Assembly (NCBI RefSeq): GCF_014268495.2
Contig: NZ_CP077087.1
Coordinates: forward strand, 3,041,501-3,105,500
Origin: Pseudomonas monsensis
GTDB taxonomy: Bacteria > Pseudomonadota > Gammaproteobacteria > Pseudomonadales > Pseudomonadaceae
DNA length: 64,000 nucleotides
Direction: 5' to 3'
The first letter of the stretch is position 1. Each line of letters opens with the position of its first letter. The notes under the pieces were generated by a model. It did not search any database and was not told where the DNA came from. It saw nothing but the letters and a program-made list of their open reading frames with translations. Positions 1 to 8,154 of the stretch are shown piece by piece. The translations under genes and the position numbers were made by a program.

Positions 1-174
1 GCCTGCCGCGATGACGAGCACCTGCGCCTGCTCGAGTACATCGAAGCCGGGGATCAGAGCGCGGCGATCGAACTGACTTGCCTGCACCTGAACGGCATCG
101 AACAGGCCATTCTCGACGTCGCTGCGAAGATGAAAACTGGCTACCATCCGCTCAAACACTTGATCGGCGTATGA
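1..174 (+). CDS. GntR-family transcriptional regulator, C-terminal end only
   Basis: The window opens inside a gene; the frame is open from base 1 to the TGA at 172-174 and gives 57 residues. The segment RDEHLRLLEYIEAGDQSAAI, followed by a conserved-looking helix with HLNGIEQAIL, resembles the last helices of the FCD ligand-binding domain of FadR/GntR-type repressors. The DNA-binding half lies outside the window. GntR/FCD proteins usually repress a neighbouring catabolic operon, but the target cannot be seen here. The family call rests on a short C-terminal piece. Confidence 0.7.
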   Translation, partial: ACRDDEHLRLLEYIEAGDQSAAIELTCLHLNGIEQAILDVAAKMKTGYHPLKHLIGV

Positions 175-308
175 GTTCCGGGCGCTGGGGAAATCGGCTA
201 TACCTCTTATGAAACCAATACGCCGCAAGATGCTCGAAACAGACGAGCGTCGCGTCGTTTGGTCGTCGTGATTTACCGGACAACCACCACAGGACACCGA
301 GTCAGTCG

Positions 309-2420
309 ATGCAGTTTTTATCCGATAGTCACGGTTGTGACGGCTGGAAAGGCGAAATGGCCGAACGCATTTGCGCGTTCGACTGGAGCCCTACCGAGCT
401 GGGTCCGCTGGACACCTGGCCTGCCAGTCTGTGCAGCACGGTGCAATTGATGCTGGCGTCGCCTCTGCCGATGGTCATGCTCTGGGGCCACGCCGGCTAC
501 ATGATCTATAACGACGCCTACTCGAAATTTGCCGGTGGCCGCCATCCGTATCTGCTCGGCTCGCCGGTGGAGCTGGGCTGGCCGGAAGTGGCCGACTTCA
601 ATCGGCACGTGGTCGATACCTGTCTGGCCGGCGGCACCCTGTCTTACCGCAACAAGGAACTGGTGCTGCTGCGCGACGGGGTGCCCGAAGACGTCTGGAT
701 GGATCTTTATTACAGCCCTGTGGCCAACGATGACGGGCAACCGGCCGGGGTCATGGCGATGGTGGTGGAAACTACCGAATTCATGCATTCCGAGCGCTTG
801 CGCCAGGCCGCCGAAGATGCCTACCGCGCCGATAACGAGCGCGTGCGACTGGCGCTGAATGCCGGCGCGCTGTTGGGTTCGTTTGTCTGGGACGTGAAAA
901 ACAATACGTTGTCGGCGGATGAGCGTTTCGCCCGCACGTTCTCTTATCCGCCGGATCAGGACCTGAGCAATCTGGCCCAGGACATCGCCCAGTCCCGCAT
1001 CCATCCCGATGACATCGCCTGGGTGCACGAGCGCGTCACCCATTCGGTGCGGACCGGCGCGCCGTTCAACGCGGAGTACCGCGTGCGCCGCAGCGATGGC
1101 AGTTATCTGTGGGTCCTGGCCAGTGGCGCGTGCGAGTTCGATGAACACGGTAAAGCACGGCGTTTCCCCGGCGTGTTGATTGACATTCATGAGCGCAAGA
1201 CCGCTGAAGAATCCCTGCTCAAGTTCACCCGCAACCTCGAACAACGCGTGGCCGATGAAGTCGAGGCGCGACTGGCGGCCGAAGAGCAATTGCGCCAGTC
1301 GCAGAAGCTTGAAGCGATTGGCGGGCTCACCGGCGGCGTTGCCCACGACTTCAATAACCTGCTGCAAGTGATCGCTGGCAATCTGCATTTGCTGGCCCGG
1401 CATGAACCGCACAATGCCAATGTCCAGCGCCGGGTCAGCGCCTCGTTGGCGGCGGTCGAGCGTGGCGCCAAACTGTCTTCGCAACTGCTGGCGTTTGCCC
1501 GGCGTCAGCCGTTGTCGCCTGCGGTGTGCAACCCGCAACAGATCTTCGACGGCGTGGGGGAGTTGCTGCAACGGGCGCTGGGCGAAACCATTCAGATCGA
1601 CGTGCAGCTGCCGCAAGCGCCGTGGCACATCAACGTTGATCGCAACCAACTGGAAAATGCCATTCTCAATCTGGCCATCAATGCCCGGGATGCAATGAAA
1701 GGCGAGGGCACCATCGTGCTGAGCGCCTCCAACACCCGTCTGGAGCGCGAGTTTTGTGCCGGTAAAGGCATCCTGCCCGGGGAGTACGTGCGGGTGGCGG
1801 TCAGCGATACCGGTGCGGGCATCCCGGCGCAGATCCTCGAACAAGTCTTCGAACCGTTTTTCACCACCAAGGCCGACGGTCAGGGCACCGGTCTGGGCTT
1901 GAGTATGGTCTTCGGGTTCGTCAAACAAAGCGGCGGCCATGTCGAAATCGACAGCCGCGTCGGTGAAGGCACGCGAGTGCAGTTGTACTTCCCGCGCAGC
2001 TTGCGGCCGGTCCGCGCTGAAATGCCGAGCCTTGACGCGCAGCAGGGCGGTGGCCACGAGACGATTCTGGTGGTCGAGGACAACGAGGCGGTGCGCGCCT
2101 CGGCGGTTGAATTGCTGCGCGAAGAGGGCTATCGCGTGCTCACCGCCGGCCATGGCGATGCGGCCATGCAGATGCTGCTCGAAGGTGTCGAGGTCGATTT
2201 GATCTTCACCGACGTGGTCATGCCGGGGCTGATCAAAAGCTCCGACCTGTTCGCCTGGGCCAAGGTGCAGACGCCACCGGTGGCGGTGCTGTTCACCTCC
2301 GGGCACACCCGCGACATCATCTCGCGCAACCACCAACTCAGCCCCGATACCCATTTGCTGGGCAAACCCTATAGCCCCGAGGCCATGCTGCAAATGATTC
2401 GCGCGGTGCTCGGTGCCTGA
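309..2420 (+). CDS. PAS-containing hybrid sensor histidine kinase with C-terminal receiver
   Basis: A 703-residue cytoplasmic two-component sensor; no transmembrane segment is evident. An N-terminal PAS-like sensor module (about 20-165, with PLPMVMLWG and YNDAYSKFAGG) is followed by a PAS_3-type fold (about 180-300) and a coiled linker. The HisKA motif GGVAHDFNNLL has phospho-acceptor His346. The HATPase_c domain carries NARDAM, DTGAGIP and GTGLGLSMV. The C-terminal receiver has VVEDN and predicted phospho-acceptor Asp635 in FTDVVMPG. An internal ATG at 357 (MAERICAFDW) has a better Shine-Dalgarno (GGAAAGG), so the true start could be either. A related kinase lies at 56.5-59 kb. The stimulus and output are unknown; no partner response regulator is adjacent. 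Confidence 0.88.
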   Translation: MQFLSDSHGCDGWKGEMAERICAFDWSPTELGPLDTWPASLCSTVQLMLASPLPMVMLWGHAGYMIYNDAYSKFAGGRHPYLLGSPVELGWPEVADFNRHVVDTCLAGGTLSYRNKELVLLRDGVPEDVWMDLYYSPVANDDGQPAGVMAMVVETTEFMHSERLRQAAEDAYRADNERVRLALNAGALLGSFVWDVKNNTLSADERFARTFSYPPDQDLSNLAQDIAQSRIHPDDIAWVHERVTHSVRTGAPFNAEYRVRRSDGSYLWVLASGACEFDEHGKARRFPGVLIDIHERKTAEESLLKFTRNLEQRVADEVEARLAAEEQLRQSQKLEAIGGLTGGVAHDFNNLLQVIAGNLHLLARHEPHNANVQRRVSASLAAVERGAKLSSQLLAFARRQPLSPAVCNPQQIFDGVGELLQRALGETIQIDVQLPQAPWHINVDRNQLENAILNLAINARDAMKGEGTIVLSASNTRLEREFCAGKGILPGEYVRVAVSDTGAGIPAQILEQVFEPFFTTKADGQGTGLGLSMVFGFVKQSGGHVEIDSRVGEGTRVQLYFPRSLRPVRAEMPSLDAQQGGGHETILVVEDNEAVRASAVELLREEGYRVLTAGHGDAAMQMLLEGVEVDLIFTDVVMPGLIKSSDLFAWAKVQTPPVAVLFTSGHTRDIISRNHQLSPDTHLLGKPYSPEAMLQMIRAVLGA

Positions 2421-2475
2421 TCGGGTGCAAGCGAGGCACTTGGGGCTGTATGGATAAAGCGGTGGCGTGGGAATC

Positions 2476-2596
2476 TGTGGCGAGGGGATTTATCCCCGTT
2501 CGGCTACGCAGCAGTCGTCAACATGAGCTCGCGTCATACCCGGTGCAATGCAGCGGAGTGCTTCGCACTTCAACGGGGATAAATCCCCTCACCACC
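2476..2596. repeat. Inverted pair of GAGGGGATTTATCCCC repeats
   Basis: Two arms, TGGCGAGGGGATTTATCCCC near 2477-2496 and its inverse GGGGATAAATCCCCTC near 2575-2590, flank about 75 bases of less conserved sequence. The same unit recurs at 34.3 kb, so it is a dispersed REP-like element. It fills the gap between the kinase and the uvrA-like gene. Confidence 0.85.
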
Positions 2597-2631
2597 GGGT
2601 TCTCAACAGACATTCGTGATAAGGCTTGCCG

Positions 2632-5262
2632 ATGACTTCCAAGCGAAATGCCAAAGCGCCCGCCGGTACGGTCCGGGTGCGTGGCGCCCGTGAGCACAAC
2701 CTGAAGAACGTTGACGTCGATATCCCCCGCGATGCGCTGGTGGTGTTCACCGGCGTATCCGGTTCGGGCAAGTCGTCGCTGGCGTTTTCCACGCTGTATG
2801 CCGAAGCCCAGCGCCGTTACTTCGAGTCGGTCGCGCCCTATGCACGGCGGCTGATCGACCAGGTCGGCGTGCCGGATGTCGATTCCATCGAAGGCTTGCC
2901 GCCCGCCGTGGCCCTGCAACAGCAGCGTGGCACACCGAGCACGCGTTCATCGGTGGGCAGTGTCACCACCTTGTCGAGCCTGATCCGCATGCTGTATTCC
3001 CGCGCCGGCAGTTATCCGCCGGGGCAGCCGATGCTGTATGCCGAAGATTTTTCACCGAACACTCCGCAGGGCGCGTGCCCGCAATGTCATGGCCTGGGCC
3101 GGGTGTATGAGGTCACCGAAGCACTGATGGTGCCTGATCCGAACCTGACCATCCGCCAACGCGCGGTGGCGTCCTGGCCGCTGGCCTGGCAAGGACAAAA
3201 CCTACGTGACATCCTCGTGACCCTGGGCATCGACGTCGACATTCCCTGGAAGAAACTGCCGAAAAAACAGCGCGACTGGATTCTCTTCACCGAAGAAACC
3301 CCGACCGTGCCGGTGTACGCCGGGCTGACGCCGGAAGAAACCCGCGTCGCCCTCAAGCGCAAGATGGAGCCGAGCTACCAGGGTACGTTCACCGGTGCGC
3401 GACGTTACATCCTGCACACCTTCACCCATTCGCAAAGTGCGCTGATGAAGAAGCGTGTTGCACAGTTCATGCTCGGCAGTCCGTGCCCGCTGTGTGACGG
3501 TAAACGCCTGAAGCGCGAGGCCTTGTCGGTGACGTTCGCCGGGTATGACATCGGCGAACTGTCGCAGATGCCGCTGCTGCAAGTGGCTGAAGTGTTGCGA
3601 CCGGTGGCCGAGGCCAGTTATCTCGAACACGCCGACGAAACCGGCGACACCCTGAGCCATGCGCAAACCCGCGAGGCCCGTCAACAGCGGGCGGCCCACG
3701 GCGCCAGCGCTCACGCCAGCGCGCCGGATGTGCGGCACACGCCGAACCTGTCGCTGGAAAAGCGTCTGGCGGCACAGCGGATTGCCGAGGATCTGCTGGA
3801 GCGGGTCAGCACCCTGACCGATCTGGGGCTTGGCTATCTGGCCCTGGAGCGCAGCACGCCGACGTTGTCCTCGGGAGAGTTGCAGCGGTTGCGCCTGGCG
3901 ACGCAATTGGGCTCGCAGTTGTTCGGCGTGATCTACGTGCTCGACGAGCCGTCCGCCGGGCTGCACCCGGCCGATGGCGAAGCGTTGTTCGAGGCCCTGC
4001 AGCGCCTCAAGGCCGACGGCAACACGCTGTTTGTGGTCGAGCATGATGTGGAAACCATGCGCCGCGCCGACTGGCTGATCGACGTCGGCCCGGCGGCGGG
4101 CGAGAAGGGTGGTCAGATCCTTTACAGTGGCCCGCCAGCGGGGCTGGCCGAGATCGAACAGTCGCAGACTCGCGCCTACCTGTTCGCTGACGCGCCACGC
4201 CAGCCCCGGGTTGCGCGCAAGCCCGGCGGGTGGCTGAAACTCGATGGCATCTCACGCAATAACCTCAACCACCTCAGCGCCGAGTTTCCGTTGGGCTGTT
4301 TCACCTCGGTGACCGGCGTGTCCGGCTCGGGCAAGTCGAGTCTGGTCAGTCAGGCGCTGCTGGAACTGGTCGGCGCGCAGTTAGGGCGTCCGCCAGCGGA
4401 CAGCGAACCGGAAGAGCTCAGCCTCGAAGACGATGCGCCGCAGGCCAGCAGCGGCCAGGTCACTTCAGGGCTGGAGTCGATCAAGCGTCTGGTGCAGGTC
4501 GATCAAAAACCGATCGGGCGCACGCCGCGCTCGAATCTGGCGACCTACACCGGGCTGTTCGACAACGTGCGCAAGTTGTTCGCCGCAACAACCGAGGCTC
4601 GGGCTGCCGGTTATGACGCCGGACAGTTTTCCTTCAACGTCGCCAAGGGGCGTTGTGCCACGTGCGAGGGCGAGGGATTTGTCAGTGTCGAATTGTTGTT
4701 CATGCCCAGCGTGTATGCGCCATGCCCGACCTGTCATGGCGCGCGCTACAACCCGCAGACGCTGGCGATTCTCTGGGAGGGCCTGAGCATCGCCCAGGTC
4801 TTGCAATTGACCGTCGATGAAGCGGTGACGGTGTTTGCCGGGCAACCGGGGATTCGTCGTTCGCTGGAAGTGCTGCGCGATATCGGCCTCGGTTATCTGC
4901 GTCTCGGGCAACCGGCCACGGAACTGTCCGGCGGTGAGGCGCAGCGGATCAAACTGGCCACCGAGTTACAGCGCAATCAACGCGGCGCCACCCTGTACGT
5001 GCTGGATGAACCGACCACCGGCCTGCACCCGCGCGACGTCGATCGCTTGCTGGAACAACTCGATACGCTGGTGACGGCGGGGCATACGGTGATCGTGGTC
5101 GAGCACGAAATGCGCGTGGTCGCGCAGAGCGACTGGGTGATCGACATCGGCCCGGGCGCGGGGGATCAGGGCGGCAAAATCGTGGTGGCGGGTACACCGC
5201 AGAAAGTCGCGGCGAGCAAGAAGAGCCGGACGGCGCCGTTCCTCGCTCGCGCCTTGCGCTGA
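2632..5262 (+). CDS. UvrA-like excinuclease ABC subunit A paralogue
   Basis: 876 residues with the UvrA architecture: two ABC-ATPase halves, each with a GVSGSGKSSL P-loop (N-terminal third and about residue 560). Signature motifs are LSSGELQRLRLA and LSGGEAQRIKLA. Cysteine pairs are CPQCHGLG, CPLCDGKR, CATCEGEG and CPTCHGAR. UvrA normally scans DNA with UvrB to find bulky lesions. This protein is shorter than canonical UvrA (about 940 residues), and no uvrB or uvrC is nearby, so it is probably the second, UvrA2/drug-resistance-type paralogue. ATG 2632 is chosen because AAGG lies seven bases upstream; a TTG six bases earlier is less likely. A terminator follows. Confidence 0.85.
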   Translation: MTSKRNAKAPAGTVRVRGAREHNLKNVDVDIPRDALVVFTGVSGSGKSSLAFSTLYAEAQRRYFESVAPYARRLIDQVGVPDVDSIEGLPPAVALQQQRGTPSTRSSVGSVTTLSSLIRMLYSRAGSYPPGQPMLYAEDFSPNTPQGACPQCHGLGRVYEVTEALMVPDPNLTIRQRAVASWPLAWQGQNLRDILVTLGIDVDIPWKKLPKKQRDWILFTEETPTVPVYAGLTPEETRVALKRKMEPSYQGTFTGARRYILHTFTHSQSALMKKRVAQFMLGSPCPLCDGKRLKREALSVTFAGYDIGELSQMPLLQVAEVLRPVAEASYLEHADETGDTLSHAQTREARQQRAAHGASAHASAPDVRHTPNLSLEKRLAAQRIAEDLLERVSTLTDLGLGYLALERSTPTLSSGELQRLRLATQLGSQLFGVIYVLDEPSAGLHPADGEALFEALQRLKADGNTLFVVEHDVETMRRADWLIDVGPAAGEKGGQILYSGPPAGLAEIEQSQTRAYLFADAPRQPRVARKPGGWLKLDGISRNNLNHLSAEFPLGCFTSVTGVSGSGKSSLVSQALLELVGAQLGRPPADSEPEELSLEDDAPQASSGQVTSGLESIKRLVQVDQKPIGRTPRSNLATYTGLFDNVRKLFAATTEARAAGYDAGQFSFNVAKGRCATCEGEGFVSVELLFMPSVYAPCPTCHGARYNPQTLAILWEGLSIAQVLQLTVDEAVTVFAGQPGIRRSLEVLRDIGLGYLRLGQPATELSGGEAQRIKLATELQRNQRGATLYVLDEPTTGLHPRDVDRLLEQLDTLVTAGHTVIVVEHEMRVVAQSDWVIDIGPGAGDQGGKIVVAGTPQKVAASKKSRTAPFLARALR

Positions 5263-5270
5263 TGGCCGGG

Positions 5271-5296
5271 ATCGGCGCCTGCAGGCGCCGATTTTT
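5271..5296 (+). terminator. Rho-independent terminator after the uvrA-like gene
   Basis: Perfect 9-bp stem ATCGGCGCC/GGCGCCGAT with a TGCA loop followed by a short T tract, starting 9 bases after the stop codon of the uvrA-like gene. Confidence 0.8.
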
Positions 5297-5389
5297 GCTG
5301 CGATGTTTTGAACGATTGCCCGGCCTCAGGCTTCGAATCTTCAAGACCCGACGCGTTTCAGTCGGACGGGTTTGATGAGCGAGGTGGCC

Positions 5390-5659
5390 ATGAACGAGCA
5401 ATCAATGCAGCAGCAGAATCAATCGGCAGAGCCGATCAACCGCAACGACCCGGCAATCGACCCGCAGCTGCCGGGCCAACCGGCGCCGACGCAACAGCAG
5501 GGCGAGAACGATCAGGCACAGAGCGCCGATCCGGCGGTGGATCAGAAGCATAAACACACCGATAACGACAACGAATTCAGCCCGGGCTTCAAACCGCAAC
5601 CTGATCGTGCGAAACCGGGTGAAGAAACCGATGCCGATATTGACACGGACGGGGGCTAG
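5390..5659 (+). CDS. Small hydrophilic acidic protein, unknown function
   Basis: 89 residues, rich in Gln, Asp, Pro and Asn, with no hydrophobic segment or predicted fold; probably disordered. GAGGTGG five bases before ATG 5390 sets the start; an upstream ATG at 5375 lacks such a site. It has its own terminator. Other small proteins of similar character follow at 6.4 and 6.8 kb, which suggests a group of stress or stationary-phase proteins. That role is inference only; I do not recognise a named family. Confidence 0.6.
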   Translation: MNEQSMQQQNQSAEPINRNDPAIDPQLPGQPAPTQQQGENDQAQSADPAVDQKHKHTDNDNEFSPGFKPQPDRAKPGEETDADIDTDGG

Positions 5660-5675
5660 TCACGGTAGATACGAC

Positions 5676-5706
5676 AAGGCCGCATTCTCTGAATGCGGCC
5701 TTTTTT
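5676..5706 (+). terminator. Rho-independent terminator
   Basis: 10-bp stem GGCCGCATTC/GAATGCGGCC with a three-base loop and six T residues. It ends the small acidic gene; the T tract is good only on the plus strand, although it lies just before the converging DUF4142 gene. Confidence 0.85.
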
Positions 5707-5714
5707 GTGCGCGG

Positions 5715-6236
5715 TTATTTGCTCGGATGCTTGGCTTGCAGCTCTTTCGCCGCCGCCAGGTGTTTTTCCAGCGCCGGGAGCATTTTCTGCGCAAAGGCCT
5801 TCAGTTCCGGTGCTCCTTTGACCTTGTCGTCGGTAACGGTGTTGGCTTGTTTCTTGAACAGCTCAATGGTTTCTTCGTGAGCCTTGACCTGATTGTTGGC
5901 GTAGGCCGCATCGAAGGACTCATCACGCATATCGAGGATTTTTTCCTTGGCTTGCTTGACCAGGGTGGTGGTGTCCGGCACTTCGATGTCGTGGGCTTTG
6001 GCGATGCTCGCCAGTTCATCGTTGGCCTTGCCATGATCGCTGATCATCATGTTGGCGAATGCCTTGATGTCGGCCGACTGGCTTTTTTCCAGGGCCAGGC
6101 GACTGGTTTCGATTTCGGCAATGCCGCCCGCTGCGGCGTTGTCGACAAAGTCATTGTCGGTGGCGGCGAAGGCATTACCCATGCCAGCGCTCAAAGTGAC
6201 AGCCAGAACGAGGTGCCGCAGGTTGAATCCGTCCAT
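5715..6236 (-). CDS. DUF4142-family exported protein
   Basis: 173 residues. An N-terminal hydrophobic stretch (LRHLVLAVTLSAGMGNAFAA) looks like a signal peptide cleaved after AFA-A, so the protein is likely periplasmic. The rest is helical and Lys/Glu/Ala-rich, with AFANMMISDHGKANDEL and a C-terminal HLAAAKELQ. This is the pattern of DUF4142, a ferritin-like four-helix family of unknown function often linked to stress. It converges with the small acidic gene. Confidence 0.8.
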   Translation of the reverse strand: MDGFNLRHLVLAVTLSAGMGNAFAATDNDFVDNAAAGGIAEIETSRLALEKSQSADIKAFANMMISDHGKANDELASIAKAHDIEVPDTTTLVKQAKEKILDMRDESFDAAYANNQVKAHEETIELFKKQANTVTDDKVKGAPELKAFAQKMLPALEKHLAAAKELQAKHPSK

Positions 6237-6442
6237 TGATGTATCTCCACGCAGGTTTTTTGTTGGTGTTACTCAATGGAGGGAAAGCAGCGAATAAAGG
6301 TTTTATCGCATTTGCGACAGGGCGACGAACGGACACCGCTGGTCTGACAGGTGGTCGACAGAAGCGGGTAACCAAGGCCATTCTGATAACGAGCCAGCGC
6401 AATCGGTCGCGTTGGCTGCCGATCAACTCACGGAGGTGTTCC

Positions 6443-6685
6443 ATGCCGGTGACCCATGACCTGTATCAGGACTTGAAGCTTACGAAGGAAGAGATCCAGC
6501 AACGACGCACCGAGGACCCACATCTGGATGCACTGATCAACAAGTATTCCGAGGCGGATGCCGAGGTAGTCAAGGCCGAGACTGCCACCTCGGATGCGCC
6601 CAGTGATGACACGCTGAAAAAGCTCAAGGAGAAACGCTTGCAGGTCAAGGACAGGATTGTCGAGCAGTTACAGGCTCGATCCTGA
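6443..6685 (+). CDS. YdcH/DUF465-family small protein
   Basis: 80 residues, helical and charged. DPHLDALINKYSEADAEVVKAE followed by LKKLKEKRLQVKDRI is typical of the DUF465/YdcH family, whose short coiled-coil members are of unknown function. GGAGG six bases before ATG 6443 fixes the start. It sits between other small proteins and probably belongs to the same regulatory group. Confidence 0.75.
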   Translation: MPVTHDLYQDLKLTKEEIQQRRTEDPHLDALINKYSEADAEVVKAETATSDAPSDDTLKKLKEKRLQVKDRIVEQLQARS

Positions 6686-6794
6686 CCGCCAGTGGTGCCA
6701 CCGACCGCCGGTGGTGAATGGAAAGGAACGACCGCCACGACCGGCACCTCGAATGTACAGCGTCTCCATCCATCGACGCTTTGCGAGGTGCCTT

Positions 6795-6959
6795 ATGAAC
6801 GATCCCAAATTCCCCAGTGAAGAGCAGGGCGCATTCGACCCGGTGCCGACGCACCCCGAACCGAACAGCCCGGCGCACACCACGGCCAACCCCGATGAGC
6901 CGGACGAAGACCTGCCCACAGACGAAGATCCCGATAAGTTCGACAAGTCTTCCAATTGA
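6795..6959 (+). CDS. 54-residue acidic Pro-rich protein, unknown
   Basis: A short frame with a Shine-Dalgarno (GAGGTG) seven bases before ATG 6795, encoding a very acidic protein rich in Asp, Pro and Glu (DEPDEDLPTDEDPDKFD). It has no Cys, no membrane segment and no recognisable domain. It ends next to a REP pair. It resembles the acidic protein at 5.4 kb in composition. It is probably real because of the ribosome binding site, but its function is unknown. Confidence 0.55.
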   Translation: MNDPKFPSEEQGAFDPVPTHPEPNSPAHTTANPDEPDEDLPTDEDPDKFDKSSN

Positions 6960-6968
6960 CAGACCGTC

Positions 6969-7046
6969 ATCGCCAGCAGGCTGGCTCGCACCATGAATCC
7001 GTGAACGACCCACATCGCCTGTGTGAGCGAGCCGGCTGGCGAAGGC
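6969..7046. repeat. REP pair (REPIN-like)
   Basis: Inverted arms ATCGCCAGCAGGCTGGCTCG and CGAGCCGGCTGGCGAAGGC face each other across about 30 bases, between convergent genes. Confidence 0.75.
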
Positions 7047-7077
7047 GCCGGCTCATTCAACACAGGATTGAACGGAT

Positions 7078-8154
7078 TTACTTCAAGGCTGCCTCCAACG
7101 GCAATCGCGCCATATGCGTCGCCTTCAACGAGCCCAGATACAACCACTGGCCATACTCGCGTGCCGTGGTGATTGGCGAGTAATTGTCACTGCTCGCGTC
7201 CTGCAAATTGGCAATCACCTTGCCGTCCAGATCCAGGCCCAGCACAAAGCCGCGCTTTTCCACCGGTTTCGGTAACACCGTCAGCGCCCGCACGATCATC
7301 TTGCGCAGGAACGGATACCCGGCGGTGCCATCGAGCAGAGCATTGCGCGGCGCATACAGCGCCACCCAGAAACGGTTGCTGCCATTGAACGCGAGGTTGT
7401 CCGGCAGGCCCGGCAGGTTGTCGATAAACACATCATGCGTGCCGGCCTTGGGCCCGCTGAGCCAATAGCGACTGATGCGGTACGCGCCGGTTTCATTGAC
7501 CAGCACATAAGCCTCATCCGGGCCGAGGGTGACGCCGTTGGCGAATTCCAGTTTGTCGAGCAGCACCGAAGTCTTGCCGGTCTGGAAGTCATAGCGCAGC
7601 AGACGTCCGTCACCACCGTGCTCGATGATCGCCTCGCCATCATGGCCGTAACCCCAATGGCTGGAGGCATCGCTGAAATAGGCGTAGTGCCCGGATTTGT
7701 CGATCGCTACATCATCGGTGAAACCGAAGGCGACGCCGTTGGCGGCGGTGGACAAGGGAATCAGGCGGCCCTGGGCATCGAGTGAGAGCAAACCCTTGAT
7801 GGCGTCGGCAATCACCAGCAAACCGTTCGGATGCCGCGCCAGCCCCAACGGTCGGCCACCAGTGTCGGCGAGGACCTTGCGTGCCTGGCCATCGAGGCTG
7901 GTACTGATCAGTCGACCGTCATGCAGCCCGGTGATCAGGACATCCTCTTCCAGCAGCAAGGCTTCCGGTCCCTCGATGTCGCTCGGCCCGACCGGCACCG
8001 CGGCTTTGAGGCGCTGGTTGTCGGCAAAGACACCTTCGGTCAACGACGGTGCCGGCGACGGTTGCCACGCCACCGGTTCAACCTTGGTTGGCATCAGCAG
8101 CAAGAACGCGATGACGACGATGATGATCAACAACACCCCATGCCGCAGCCTCAT
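7078..8154 (-). CDS. SMP-30/strictosidine synthase-like beta-propeller protein
   Basis: 358 residues. A single hydrophobic N-terminal segment (HGVLLIIIVVIAFLLLM) anchors the protein in the inner membrane or acts as a signal. It is followed by a six-bladed propeller of the SMP-30/gluconolactonase/strictosidine-synthase superfamily, with the blade motifs RPLGLARHPNGLLVIADA, FTDDVAID and FANGVTLGPDEAYVLVNET. Such proteins are usually metal-dependent lactonases or related hydrolases; the substrate is unknown. Its ATG overlaps the stop of the upstream hydroxylase-like gene (ATGA), so the two are translationally coupled and probably act together. Confidence 0.8.
   Translation of the reverse strand: MRLRHGVLLIIIVVIAFLLLMPTKVEPVAWQPSPAPSLTEGVFADNQRLKAAVPVGPSDIEGPEALLLEEDVLITGLHDGRLISTSLDGQARKVLADTGGRPLGLARHPNGLLVIADAIKGLLSLDAQGRLIPLSTAANGVAFGFTDDVAIDKSGHYAYFSDASSHWGYGHDGEAIIEHGGDGRLLRYDFQTGKTSVLLDKLEFANGVTLGPDEAYVLVNETGAYRISRYWLSGPKAGTHDVFIDNLPGLPDNLAFNGSNRFWVALYAPRNALLDGTAGYPFLRKMIVRALTVLPKPVEKRGFVLGLDLDGKVIANLQDASSDNYSPITTAREYGQWLYLGSLKATHMARLPLEAALK

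Noticed and set aside
318..2393. Long antisense frame opposite the first hybrid kinase
   Set aside because: The kinase motifs on the plus strand are clear; the antisense product has no domain and is His/Gln-rich, as expected for a shadow frame.
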